Origin: an uncultured beta proteobacterium
Lineage (GTDB): Bacteria; Pseudomonadota; Gammaproteobacteria; Burkholderiales; Rhodocyclaceae
Direction of reading: 5' to 3'
Assembly: GCA_903917505.1 (NCBI GenBank)
Contig: CAIXAY010000084.1
Coordinates: 1-13,472 of the forward strand
Length of the DNA: 13,472 nucleotides
Part shown: piece by piece, positions 7,329 through 13,472 of the stretch
Layout of the letters: each line of letters opens with the position of its first letter
How positions within the stretch are numbered: the first letter of the stretch is position 1
Notes under the pieces: generated by a model
What the model saw: the letters and a program-made list of their open reading frames with translations, nothing else
Database searches by the model: none
What the model was told of the DNA's origin: nothing
Translations under genes and position numbers: made by a program

Positions 7329-8506
7329 TGGTTTCCGACGTTTATTTTCCGCGCATCAACGGTGTTTCAACGGCGATCCAGACCTATCAGCACGCGTTGC
7401 GCGCGCATGGCGTCGAAGTCAGCCTGGTCGCGCCCGACTACGGCAAGCAGGAAAGCGCGGCGTGGATCCGCCGCGTACCTTCGCGCTCCGTGCCCGGCGA
7501 CCCGGAAGACCGCCTGGTGCGCTGGCGGGCGATGCGGCGGGCGGTTGACGCCGCGGTGGCCGAAGGCTGCGACCTGATCCACGTGCAGACGCCCGTCGTC
7601 GCGCATTACGCGGCGACGCGGGCGGCGCGGCGCGCCGGGATCCCGGTGCTGGCGACCTATCACACGCTGTTCGAGGAATACCTGAAACACTATGCGCCGC
7701 TGGTTCCTTCAGCGTGGCTGCGCGCCCTGGCACGCAGTTTTTCGCGCTGGCAGTGCAACGCCCTCGATGCGGTCATCGTCCCGTCGGCGGCGATTCACGA
7801 GCGTCTCGGCAGCTACGGCGTGAAAACGCCGATGCACGTCCTGCCGACCGGGATTGCGCTCCCCGCGGAAGCGAACGACGGGCGGCGCGAATTCAGGGCG
7901 CGTTTCGCGATCGATGAACAGCGTACCGTCGCGCTCTTCGTCGGCCGTGTGGCGCACGAGAAGAATATCGATTATCTCATCGACGTCATCGACCTGACGC
8001 GCGAATCGGTTCCCGACATCCTGCTGGTCGTCGCCGGCGAAGGACCGGCCTTGCCGCATCTGCGCCGGCTTGTCGCCGACCGCGGCTTGCAGGACCACGT
8101 CCGCTTCATCGGTTATCTCGAGCGCAAGAGCGAGCTGCCGGCGTGCTACGCGGCGGCCGATGTCTTCGTCTTCGCCTCGCGCACGGAAACGCAGGGGCTG
8201 GTGATCCTCGAAGCGATGGCCGCCGGCCTGCCGGTCGTCGCGCTGGCGGCGATGGGCACCATAGACATTCTCGGCGCGCGGCGCGGCGCGGTCGTCCCCG
8301 CCGACAATCCCGCCGCTTTCGCGCTGGCGCTTGTCGGCGTATTGCGCGACCCGCTGCAGCGCGCTCGCCTGGCCAGTGCCGGACGCAGCTACGCCGCCGA
8401 ATGGTCGGACGATGCGCTGGCCGGAAGGATGGCCGATCTCTACCGGCAGATTGTTTCGGCGCGAAGTGCGCAGAAAGCAGCGCGCTTCAAGCTGGCGCCG
8501 CAATAA
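7316..8506 (+). CDS. GT4 glycosyltransferase, probable diacylglycerol glycosyltransferase
   Basis: This is a 396-residue GT-B fold, family 4 retaining glycosyltransferase. The N-terminal domain opens with SDVYFPRINGVSTA (7-20) and has YHTLFEEY (115-122); both are close to signatures of alpha-monoglucosyldiacylglycerol synthases. The donor domain has GRVAHEKN (210-217), GEGPALPHL and an intact EX7E motif (E291-E299, within TETQGLVILEAMA). It should be a membrane-associated cytoplasmic enzyme using a nucleotide sugar, with glucose, glucuronate and mannose all possible. ATG 7316 has a strong GAGGAGG site (7302-7308) and overlaps the preceding gene, so the two are translationally coupled. Paired with a PlcP-like enzyme, it would glycosylate the released diacylglycerol to give a phosphorus-free lipid. 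Mannosyltransferase activity on another lipid acceptor is the main alternative. Confidence 0.85.
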   Translation: MRVVMVSDVYFPRINGVSTAIQTYQHALRAHGVEVSLVAPDYGKQESAAWIRRVPSRSVPGDPEDRLVRWRAMRRAVDAAVAEGCDLIHVQTPVVAHYAATRAARRAGIPVLATYHTLFEEYLKHYAPLVPSAWLRALARSFSRWQCNALDAVIVPSAAIHERLGSYGVKTPMHVLPTGIALPAEANDGRREFRARFAIDEQRTVALFVGRVAHEKNIDYLIDVIDLTRESVPDILLVVAGEGPALPHLRRLVADRGLQDHVRFIGYLERKSELPACYAAADVFVFASRTETQGLVILEAMAAGLPVVALAAMGTIDILGARRGAVVPADNPAAFALALVGVLRDPLQRARLASAGRSYAAEWSDDALAGRMADLYRQIVSARSAQKAARFKLAPQ

Positions 8507-8983
8507 ATGGCCGCTCGGCAAGAACTTTCCGCGCGTGCCGGCAAGCGAGCGCAGGCCGCGCAGCGCGGCGAGGCGCTTGCGGAGCCCTTTCCCGGCGAGG
8601 CGAAGCGGGCGCCTGCGGAGTCCCCGTTCAAGGGCAAGACCGGCCTGCAGCGGGTGTGGAATGCGCTGCACTATTCGCTGTCGGGGCTGGTCGCAGCCTA
8701 TCGCCACGAAGACGCGTTCCGCCAGGAAGCCTGGCTTGCGCTGTTGCTGATTCCGCTGGCCTTCTGGCTGCCGGTCGACGCGGTCGGGCGCGCCTTGATG
8801 ATCGCCAGCGTGCTCGTCGTGCTCATCGTCGAGCTGCTCAATTCGGCCATCGAGGCCACGGTCGACCGCGTTTCGCTCGACCGGCACCACCTGGCCAAGC
8901 GCGCCAAGGACATCGGCAGTGCCGCCGTCCTGCTGGCGCTGATCAATGTGCTGGTGGTCTGGATGTGCGTCCTGCTCGACTGA
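8507..8983 (+). CDS. dgkA: Diacylglycerol kinase with an N-terminal extension
   Basis: This is a small integral membrane kinase that phosphorylates diacylglycerol to phosphatidic acid using ATP. Residues 45-158 align with the roughly 120-residue DgkA family throughout: HEDAFRQE (67-74), then three hydrophobic helices, with IVELLNSAIEA (107-117) carrying the catalytic Glu (E109), N112 and E116, equivalent to E69, N72 and E76 in E. coli. The first 40 residues are an extra, hydrophilic, Ala/Arg/Glu-rich extension not usual in the family. Its ATG directly abuts the preceding TAA (TAAATG) with no ribosome site of its own, so it should depend on translation of the glycosyltransferase. No in-frame start exists nearer the core. 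In this operon it would recycle diacylglycerol not used for glycolipid. Confidence 0.92.
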   Translation: MAARQELSARAGKRAQAAQRGEALAEPFPGEAKRAPAESPFKGKTGLQRVWNALHYSLSGLVAAYRHEDAFRQEAWLALLLIPLAFWLPVDAVGRALMIASVLVVLIVELLNSAIEATVDRVSLDRHHLAKRAKDIGSAAVLLALINVLVVWMCVLLD

Positions 8984-9057
8984 ACGCGATCATGAATTGT
9001 CGGCGTTGAAGAGGCCCCGGGAGAGATGCCCTCGCGCCAGGGATTTCGCGGCTGGTT

Positions 9058-9066
9058 TGGTACAAT
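9058..9066 (+). promoter_or_regulatory. Extended -10 promoter before the small Cys-containing gene
   Basis: TGGTACAAT (9058-9066) is an extended -10 (TGN plus TACAAT). No good -35 is seen at 16-18 bases, which is usual for this class. It would start transcription near 9073, 42 bases before the GTG start at 9115. The remainder of the 131-base gap after dgkA shows no strong terminator. Confidence 0.45.
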
Positions 9067-9114
9067 CAAGATCTGCCGGCGCAGGAAGGCGAAGTCGGCG
9101 CAAAGGATCGGGAT

Positions 9115-9426
9115 GTGCAATCGATGAGGATCTCGGCGCTGAAACGGAGTGGCGATTTGCTTAAGCTTAAGGATTATCGAAAAGTCGCGGAGCGGGCCAA
9201 GTCCTGGTCGACGGACGAAACGCTTTCGCCGGAAGACCGCCGGCTTGCCTTGAATCTTTTCAATCTGGCCACAATACTTTGCGACGCGTCGTTTGGTTGT
9301 CCCGCGGAGGATTTCGCCGCAAGAGTGTGGTTCTGCCATTTGTGCAAGTCCGCTGACGGACAGCTCGCCGACGCGGATCATGCATGCTCCGGCTGCTGTC
9401 CGTGGATTGCTGAATCGACCGACTGA
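9115..9426 (+). CDS. Small hypothetical protein with a cysteine-rich C-terminus
   Basis: I do not recognise this 103-residue protein. GTG 9115 is preferred because AAGGA (9103-9107) lies 7 bases upstream; ATG 9124 in the same frame is the alternative. The first half is basic and helical (LKLKDYRKVAERAKSW). The middle NLFNLATIL is hydrophobic but too short to span a membrane. The second half holds six cysteines, in C-x5-C, a CHLC pair and CSGCC arrangements. That spacing could bind a metal, or merely reflect an unselected tail. It lies alone between dgkA and a convergent glycosyltransferase gene, with its own candidate promoter. Coding status is supported by ribosome site and promoter only. 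Confidence 0.5.
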   Translation: MQSMRISALKRSGDLLKLKDYRKVAERAKSWSTDETLSPEDRRLALNLFNLATILCDASFGCPAEDFAARVWFCHLCKSADGQLADADHACSGCCPWIAESTD

Positions 9427-9427
9427 T

Positions 9428-9464
9428 CCGGGCAGCGCCGCCCGGCCTGGCGCGGCAGGCGCCA
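9428..9464. other. Two GC-rich hairpins after the small gene
   Basis: CCGGGC/GCCCGG (stem 9428-9433 with 9440-9445, 6-base loop) is followed by TGGCGC/GCGCCA (9448-9453 with 9459-9464, 5-base loop). Both stems are perfect 6-bp. They sit in the 115-base convergent gap between the small gene and the minus-strand glycosyltransferase. No T-run follows on either strand, so they are not typical intrinsic terminators, though they may block read-through or protect 3' ends. Confidence 0.35.
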
Positions 9465-9541
9465 TGCGGCCTTGCGAATGCGTTGCCAGCAAGGAATCGG
9501 CGACTCGGAATTTCCCGGACTCTGTTCAACGGACTGAGGAC

Positions 9542-10591
9542 TCAGGACACGGGCTGCGCTGCGTGCACAGGCTCGTTCGGCGCAAGCCGGGGCCGGGGAA
9601 TGACTTGCAGCGCGGCCAGCATTTGATCGGTCGCCGCCGACCAGGAAAATTGTTCGGCGCGCTGGCGCACCCGGTCGCGCGGCAATTTCAGCGCTCGCAG
9701 ACAGGCCACACGCAGGTCGCGGTGCATGACGCCGCCGGCTGAATCGGCGATGACGTCGAGCGGCCCGGGCACGGGATAGGCGGCGACCGGCGTGCCACAG
9801 GCCATGGACTCGGCCATCACCAGCCCGAAGGTATCGGTGACGCTGGGAAAGACCATCACGTCGGCCGAGCGGTAAAGACGCGCCAGCGCTTCGCCGGCCA
9901 GGATGCCGAGCCAGCGCGCTTGCGGATAACGTGCCTGTAGGCGTCGGCGTTCCGGCCCTTCGCCGGCGACCCATTTATCGCCGGGCAGGTCGAGGTCGAG
10001 AAAAGCCTCGACCTGTTTCTCGACGGCGATGCGCCCGACGTAGAGGAAGACCGGCCGGCGGACCGGCGCTTCGCGTTCCCCGGCCGGGTCGAACAGTTCG
10101 AAATCGACGCCGCGCGACCACAGGCGCGCGCCCGGGATGCCCTTGGCCACGAGGTGGGAAACGATGGCCGGCGTCGGCGCCAGGGTCGCGCGCGCCGCGT
10201 TGTGAAAGCGGCGCAGCAGCGCGTAAGTCCAGGCCAGCGGAATCCCGAAGCGCAGTTTGACGTATTCGGGAAAGCGGCTGTGGTAGGCCGTCGTGAATGG
10301 CCAGCCGCGCTTGATCGCGATGCGCCGCGCCATCCAGCCCAGCGGACCCTCGGTGGCGATGTGCAGGCAATCGGGGGCGAAGTCGTCGATGCGCCGCGCC
10401 AGTGCCGACGAGGTGGTCATCGCCAGGCTGATTTCCGGATAGGTCGGGCAGCGCAGCGAGCGGAATCCGAGCGGCGAGATCAGCCCGGTCTGATGACCCT
10501 TGAGTTCGAGCTCGCGGCGCGTCATCTTCAGGGTGCGCACCACGCCGTTGATTTGCGGCTCCCAGGCGTCGCTGACGATCAGTATCTTCAT
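9542..10591 (-). CDS. GT4 glycosyltransferase, second copy, possibly glycolipid-forming
   Basis: This is a 349-residue GT-B family 4 glycosyltransferase. It opens with SDAWEPQINGVVRT (7-20), the same layout as the enzyme at 7316, and has YHSRFPEY (103-110), VGRIAVEK (185-192), GEGPERRRL and SVTDTFGLVMAESMACG (250-266). In the EX7E motif the first acidic residue is Asp (D253, with E261), as in a well-populated subgroup that includes SqdX-like and alpha-mannosyltransferase proteins. It has no signal peptide and is probably membrane-associated in the cytoplasm. Acceptor and sugar are unknown; diacylglycerol or a glycosyl-diacylglycerol is plausible given its relative nearby. ATG 10591 has a GAGAG site 6 bases upstream. 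The gene is divergent from glmM and convergent with the small gene at 9115. Confidence 0.82.
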   Translation of the reverse strand: MKILIVSDAWEPQINGVVRTLKMTRRELELKGHQTGLISPLGFRSLRCPTYPEISLAMTTSSALARRIDDFAPDCLHIATEGPLGWMARRIAIKRGWPFTTAYHSRFPEYVKLRFGIPLAWTYALLRRFHNAARATLAPTPAIVSHLVAKGIPGARLWSRGVDFELFDPAGEREAPVRRPVFLYVGRIAVEKQVEAFLDLDLPGDKWVAGEGPERRRLQARYPQARWLGILAGEALARLYRSADVMVFPSVTDTFGLVMAESMACGTPVAAYPVPGPLDVIADSAGGVMHRDLRVACLRALKLPRDRVRQRAEQFSWSAATDQMLAALQVIPRPRLAPNEPVHAAQPVS

Positions 10592-10623
10592 GCAAGACTC
10601 TCGATGGTGTTGTCGAAGCGCTG

Positions 10624-10657
10624 ATCGTCGCTCATTGGTATTACAGGCAGATGTCGC
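10624..10657 (-). promoter_or_regulatory. Possible PhoB-type promoter of the minus-strand glycosyltransferase
   Basis: On the minus strand GCGACAT (10657-10651) and CTGTAAT (10646-10640) are separated by 4 bases, giving the 11-bp PhoB period. They match consensus at 4 and 6 of 7 positions. Ten bases further on is GACGAT (10629-10624), a mediocre -10. Spacing again equals that of the pstS promoter. The leader would be about 25-30 bases. Confidence 0.35.
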
Positions 10658-10721
10658 CGGCGGCGGCCGGCGCGGATGCCGCGGTCCTCTGCGCCGCTAG
10701 CTCAGGCGGCCGGTGATTCAG

Positions 10722-10727
10722 TACAAT
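10722..10727 (+). promoter_or_regulatory. -10 element of the glmM promoter
   Basis: TACAAT at 10722-10727 lies 46 bases before the glmM start and is the best -10 in the gap. The -35 region 17 bases upstream (AGCTCA) is weak. There is no Pho-like box, consistent with housekeeping expression of glmM. Confidence 0.4.
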
Positions 10728-10773
10728 GGCAGGTTCCAGCGCGGACCCCTGCGCCAGTGCATTGGGACGGAAT

Positions 10774-12141
10774 ATGACAAGAAAATACTTTGGCACCGAT
10801 GGCGTGCGCGGCCGCGTCGGCCAGGCGCCGATCACCCCGGATTTCGTCATGCGCCTCGGTTATTCGGCCGGCCGGGTGCTGGTCGCGGACCGCGCGGCGC
10901 GCGCCCAGGCGAAAGCCGGCGAACGCCCGGCCGTGCTGATCGGCAAGGACACCCGGGTGTCGGGCTACATGCTCGAAGCGGCGCTCGAGGCCGGTTTCGC
11001 CGCGGCCGGCGTGGACGTCTGCCTGGTCGGGCCGATGCCGACCCCGGCCGTCGCCTACCTGACCCGCGCGCTGCGCCTGCAGGCCGGGATCGTCATCTCC
11101 GCCTCGCACAACCCGTTTTACGACAACGGAATAAAATTCTTTTCCTCGCACGGCACCAAGCTTGAGGACGCGGTGGAAGCGCGTATCGAAGCCGGCATGG
11201 CCGAGCCGCTCGCCTGCGTGCAATCGGCCGAACTCGGCCGCGCGCGGCGCATCGATGACGCGGCCGGGCGCTACATCGAGTTCTGCAAGAGCACTTTCCC
11301 CAACGACCTCGACCTGCGCGGCCTGAAGATCGTCGTCGATTGCGCGCACGGCGCCGCTTATCACATCGCGCCGCACGTTTTCCATGAACTCGGCGCCGAG
11401 GTGATCGCCATCGGCGCCGAACCGAACGGCCTCAACATCAACAAGGAGGTCGGCGCCACGGCGCCCGCCGCGCTGAGCCAGGCAGTGCTGGCGCAGCAGG
11501 CCGATCTGGGCATCGCGCTCGACGGCGACGCCGATCGCGTGATGATGGTCGATGCGGCGGGCCGGGTTTACGACGGCGACCAGTTGCTGTTCGCCGTGGT
11601 GCGCAGCCGCCTGCGCCAGGGGGCGGTCGCCGGCGTGGTCGGAACGCTGATGACCAACCTGGCTTTCGAGCACGCGCTCGCCGCGATGAACGTGCCTTTT
11701 GCCCGCGCCGCGGTCGGCGACCGCTACGTGCTCGAAATGCTGCGCGAGAAAGGCTGGTCCTTCGGCGGCGAGAATTCGGGCCATATCATCTGCCTCGACC
11801 GGCACAGCACCGGCGATGGCATCGTCTCGGCGCTGCAGGTGCTGTGCGCCTTGCGCGAGGAGGGCGGCGATCTCGCCGGCCTGCTCGGGCAATTGCCGCT
11901 CTATCCGCAGGTGCTGATCAACGTGCCGCTGGTACAGGGCTTTTCCTGGAAGGATCACCCGCTGATCGCCGCGGCGCGGCTGGAAGTCGACGCCAGCCTG
12001 GCCGGCGAGGGCCGCGTCCTGCTGCGCCCCTCGGGAACCGAGCCGCTCTTGCGCGTCATGGTCGAGGGGCGCGACCGGCCGCGGGTGCAGGCGGCGGCCG
12101 AACGGCTGGCGGCAGCGGTGCGGCAGGCGCTGGCGAGTTGA
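10774..12141 (+). CDS. glmM: Phosphoglucosamine mutase
   Basis: This 455-residue cytosolic enzyme interconverts glucosamine-6-phosphate and glucosamine-1-phosphate, feeding UDP-GlcNAc for peptidoglycan and lipopolysaccharide. The family signatures are all present. [10 protein letters not shown] is at the N-terminus. The catalytic phosphoserine loop ISASHNP has Ser111 as the phosphorylated residue. The metal loop DGDADR is at 250-255, the sugar-specificity loop GGENSGH is present, and the phosphate-binding RPSGTEP is at 418-424. Length is close to the usual 445-452. ATG 10774 follows GGGACGGA (10764-10771) and starts at the conserved [10 protein letters not shown]. glmM directly before pst genes is a known betaproteobacterial order, but folP, its usual upstream neighbour, is replaced here by a divergent glycosyltransferase. 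Confidence 0.97.
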   Translation: MTRKYFGTDGVRGRVGQAPITPDFVMRLGYSAGRVLVADRAARAQAKAGERPAVLIGKDTRVSGYMLEAALEAGFAAAGVDVCLVGPMPTPAVAYLTRALRLQAGIVISASHNPFYDNGIKFFSSHGTKLEDAVEARIEAGMAEPLACVQSAELGRARRIDDAAGRYIEFCKSTFPNDLDLRGLKIVVDCAHGAAYHIAPHVFHELGAEVIAIGAEPNGLNINKEVGATAPAALSQAVLAQQADLGIALDGDADRVMMVDAAGRVYDGDQLLFAVVRSRLRQGAVAGVVGTLMTNLAFEHALAAMNVPFARAAVGDRYVLEMLREKGWSFGGENSGHIICLDRHSTGDGIVSALQVLCALREEGGDLAGLLGQLPLYPQVLINVPLVQGFSWKDHPLIAAARLEVDASLAGEGRVLLRPSGTEPLLRVMVEGRDRPRVQAAAERLAAAVRQALAS

Positions 12142-12147
12142 AGGCGG

Positions 12148-12192
12148 GTGAAACCGGGCTGTAACGGTACTGAAATATTCGGGCACTAGAAT
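12148..12192 (+). promoter_or_regulatory. PhoB-regulated promoter of pstS
   Basis: Three 7-base units at 11-bp period, GTGAAAC (12148-12154), CTGTAAC (12159-12165) and CTGAAAT (12170-12176), are followed by 10 bases and TAGAAT (12187-12192). In Pho promoters the box replaces the -35 and ends about 10 bases before the -10, exactly as here. The two promoter-proximal units match the CTGTCAT/C consensus at 6 and 5 of 7 positions. The box begins 7 bases after the glmM stop. The predicted leader is about 35 bases. Confidence 0.82.
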
Positions 12193-12234
12193 CGAACTGC
12201 TCGATAGACCAACACTTACAGTCCAGGAGTCAAT

Positions 12235-13275
12235 ATGTTCAAGACCACCCCTTACCTCGCTACCGCCTTAATCGCAGCTTCCTTCTCGATGACCGCGCCG
12301 GCCGCCGAAGTGACCGGCGCCGGCGCTTCCTTCCCGGCACCGATCTACGCCAAGTGGGCCGACGCCTACCAGAAAGCGACCGGGAACAAGATCAACTATC
12401 AATCGATCGGTTCGGGCGGCGGCATCAAGCAGATCACCGCCAAGACCGTCGATTTCGGCGCTTCCGACATGCCCTTGACGCCCGAGGCCCTCGACAAGGA
12501 TGGCCTGGTGCAGTTCCCGACGGTGATCGGCGGCGTCGTGCCGGTGGTTAACCTCGCCGACATCAAGCCGGGCCAGCTCAAGCTGACCGGCGCCGTGCTC
12601 GCCGACATCTACCTCGGCAAGATCAACAAGTGGAACGATAAGGCCATCGTCGAACTCAATCCCGGCGTGAAATTGCCCGACCAGGACATCGGCGTCGTGC
12701 GCCGCGCCGACGGTTCCGGAACGACCTTCATCTTCAGCAACTACCTGTCGAAGGTCAGCGCCGAGTGGAAACAGAAGGTCGGCGAGGGCACGGCGGTGCA
12801 ATGGCCGGTCGGTCTGGGCGGCAAGGGCAACGAGGGCGTTTCGGCTTTCGTGCAGCGCCTGCCCGGTTCGATCGGTTACGTCGAATACGCCTACGCCAAG
12901 CAGAACAAGATGACCCATGCCGTGCTGAAGAACGCTGCCGGCAACTTTGTTACGCCAGACGACACAAGCTTCAAGGCGGCCGCAGCCCACGCCGACTGGA
13001 CGAAATCGGCTTTCGCCGAAATCCTCACCGAGCAGTCCGGCAAGGATGCCTGGCCGATCACCGGCGCCACCTTCATCCTGATGCACAAGGTCGAGGACAA
13101 GCCGGCGCAGGCCGCCGAGGCGCTCAAGTTCTTCGAGTGGTCGTACAAGAACGGCGCCAAGCTCGCCGACGAGCTCGACTACGTGCCGCTGCCCGACAGC
13201 TTGGTCAAGCTGATCAATACGTCCTGGAGCCAGATCAAGGACGGTTCGGGCAAGTCGGTCTATACCGGCAAGTAA
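12235..13275 (+). CDS. pstS: Periplasmic phosphate-binding protein of the Pst transporter
   Basis: This 346-residue precursor has a short Sec signal peptide with likely cleavage after APAA (A24|E25). The mature protein is the high-affinity phosphate receptor that hands phosphate to PstCAB. Binding-site segments are clear: [11 protein letters not shown] (28-38), SIGSGGG (57-63), DFGASDMP (73-80) and RADGSGTTF (157-165), which together supply the hydroxyl and main-chain contacts to phosphate. ATG 12235 has AGGAG (12225-12229) 5 bases upstream. A strong Pho-type promoter precedes it and pstC follows after 81 bases containing a hairpin, the usual arrangement for making much more PstS than membrane components. 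With PhoU/PhoR, not in the window, this system also reports phosphate status. Confidence 0.97.
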   Translation: MFKTTPYLATALIAASFSMTAPAAEVTGAGASFPAPIYAKWADAYQKATGNKINYQSIGSGGGIKQITAKTVDFGASDMPLTPEALDKDGLVQFPTVIGGVVPVVNLADIKPGQLKLTGAVLADIYLGKINKWNDKAIVELNPGVKLPDQDIGVVRRADGSGTTFIFSNYLSKVSAEWKQKVGEGTAVQWPVGLGGKGNEGVSAFVQRLPGSIGYVEYAYAKQNKMTHAVLKNAAGNFVTPDDTSFKAAAAHADWTKSAFAEILTEQSGKDAWPITGATFILMHKVEDKPAQAAEALKFFEWSYKNGAKLADELDYVPLPDSLVKLINTSWSQIKDGSGKSVYTGK

Positions 13276-13290
13276 ATGGAAGCTGTTCCG

Positions 13291-13330
13291 TCCGCGCCAT
13301 CCGGCCTCATCGGGGGCGCGGATCTTTCTT
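13291..13330 (+). terminator. Attenuator-like hairpin between pstS and pstC
   Basis: TCCGCGCC (13291-13298) pairs perfectly with GGCGCGGA (13315-13322), with a 16-base loop holding a possible inner CCG/CGG pairing. TCTTTCTT follows immediately. This is a partial intrinsic terminator or 3' stabilising stem that would let most transcripts end after pstS while some read into pstC. Confidence 0.6.
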
Positions 13331-13356
13331 CGACTGAGCTAGCAGGGTCTGCCACG

Positions 13357-13472
13357 ATGATCGTCCGAACAGATTCAGTCGCCGCCGCACCCGCTTTCAA
13401 CCACAAGCTGGGCGACTGGCTGTTCTTCAACGCGACCCGGGCTTTTGCCGCGCTGACCCTGGCGGTGCTCGC
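13357..13472 (+). CDS. pstC: Phosphate ABC transporter permease, 3'-truncated by the window edge
   Basis: ATG 13357 opens a frame that runs to the window end (38 full codons). The visible part reads as a hydrophilic N-terminal tail (MIVRTDSVAAAPAFNH), then KLGDWLFFNATRAFAALTLAVL, the beginning of the first membrane helix as in PstC proteins. Position immediately after pstS supports the assignment. A purine-rich AGCAGGG (13341-13347) precedes it by 9 bases. Confidence 0.85.
   Translation, partial: MIVRTDSVAAAPAFNHKLGDWLFFNATRAFAALTLAVL

Noticed and set aside
8443..9009. Plus-strand open frame overlapping the end of the glycosyltransferase and dgkA
   Set aside because: Low-complexity Arg/Gly/Ala translation; the overlapping DgkA frame is clearly the real one.

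Overview
The window is a high-GC stretch that reads like a betaproteobacterial chromosome, probably Rhodocyclales-like. This rests on the style of the protein sequences and on glmM lying directly before pstS-pstC, an order known from betaproteobacterial pst loci. No database search was possible, so the taxonomy is an inference. There are no rRNA, tRNA, CRISPR or insertion-sequence signatures.

Layout. 3-938: 3' part of an FtsX/MacB-type ABC permease with a histidine-rich loop. 989-2717: a possible operon of a HAD hydrolase, a two-helix membrane protein and a 90-residue charged protein. 2732-4393 (minus): a methyl-accepting chemotaxis protein broken by an in-frame TAA. 4608-6482: a CBS-GGDEF-EAL cyclic-di-GMP protein, divergent from the chemotaxis gene. 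6543-8983: a tight three-gene operon of a PlcP/LpxH-type metallophosphoesterase, a GT4 glycosyltransferase resembling diacylglycerol glucosyltransferases, and diacylglycerol kinase. 9115-9426: a small unknown protein with a Cys-rich C-terminus. 9542-10591 (minus): a second GT4 glycosyltransferase. 10774-12141: glmM. 12235-13275: pstS. 13357 to the end: start of pstC.

The most interesting reading is a phosphate-starvation island. pstS has a convincing PhoB-type promoter: 7-base half-sites at exact 11-bp spacing, then 10 bases, then a -10 element TAGAAT. The same geometry, with weaker half-sites, recurs before the metallophosphoesterase operon, the HAD gene and, on the minus strand, the second glycosyltransferase. 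The operon has the parts needed to strip phosphate head groups from phospholipids (PlcP-like), glycosylate the resulting diacylglycerol (GT4) and return surplus diacylglycerol to phosphatidic acid (DgkA). That would be membrane lipid remodelling next to the high-affinity phosphate transporter. The metallophosphoesterase would normally be auto-annotated as the lipid A enzyme LpxH, which would hide this link.

The HAD and metallophosphoesterase genes share a second oddity. Each start codon lies 7 bases after the proposed -10 with no Shine-Dalgarno sequence, which suggests leaderless transcripts.
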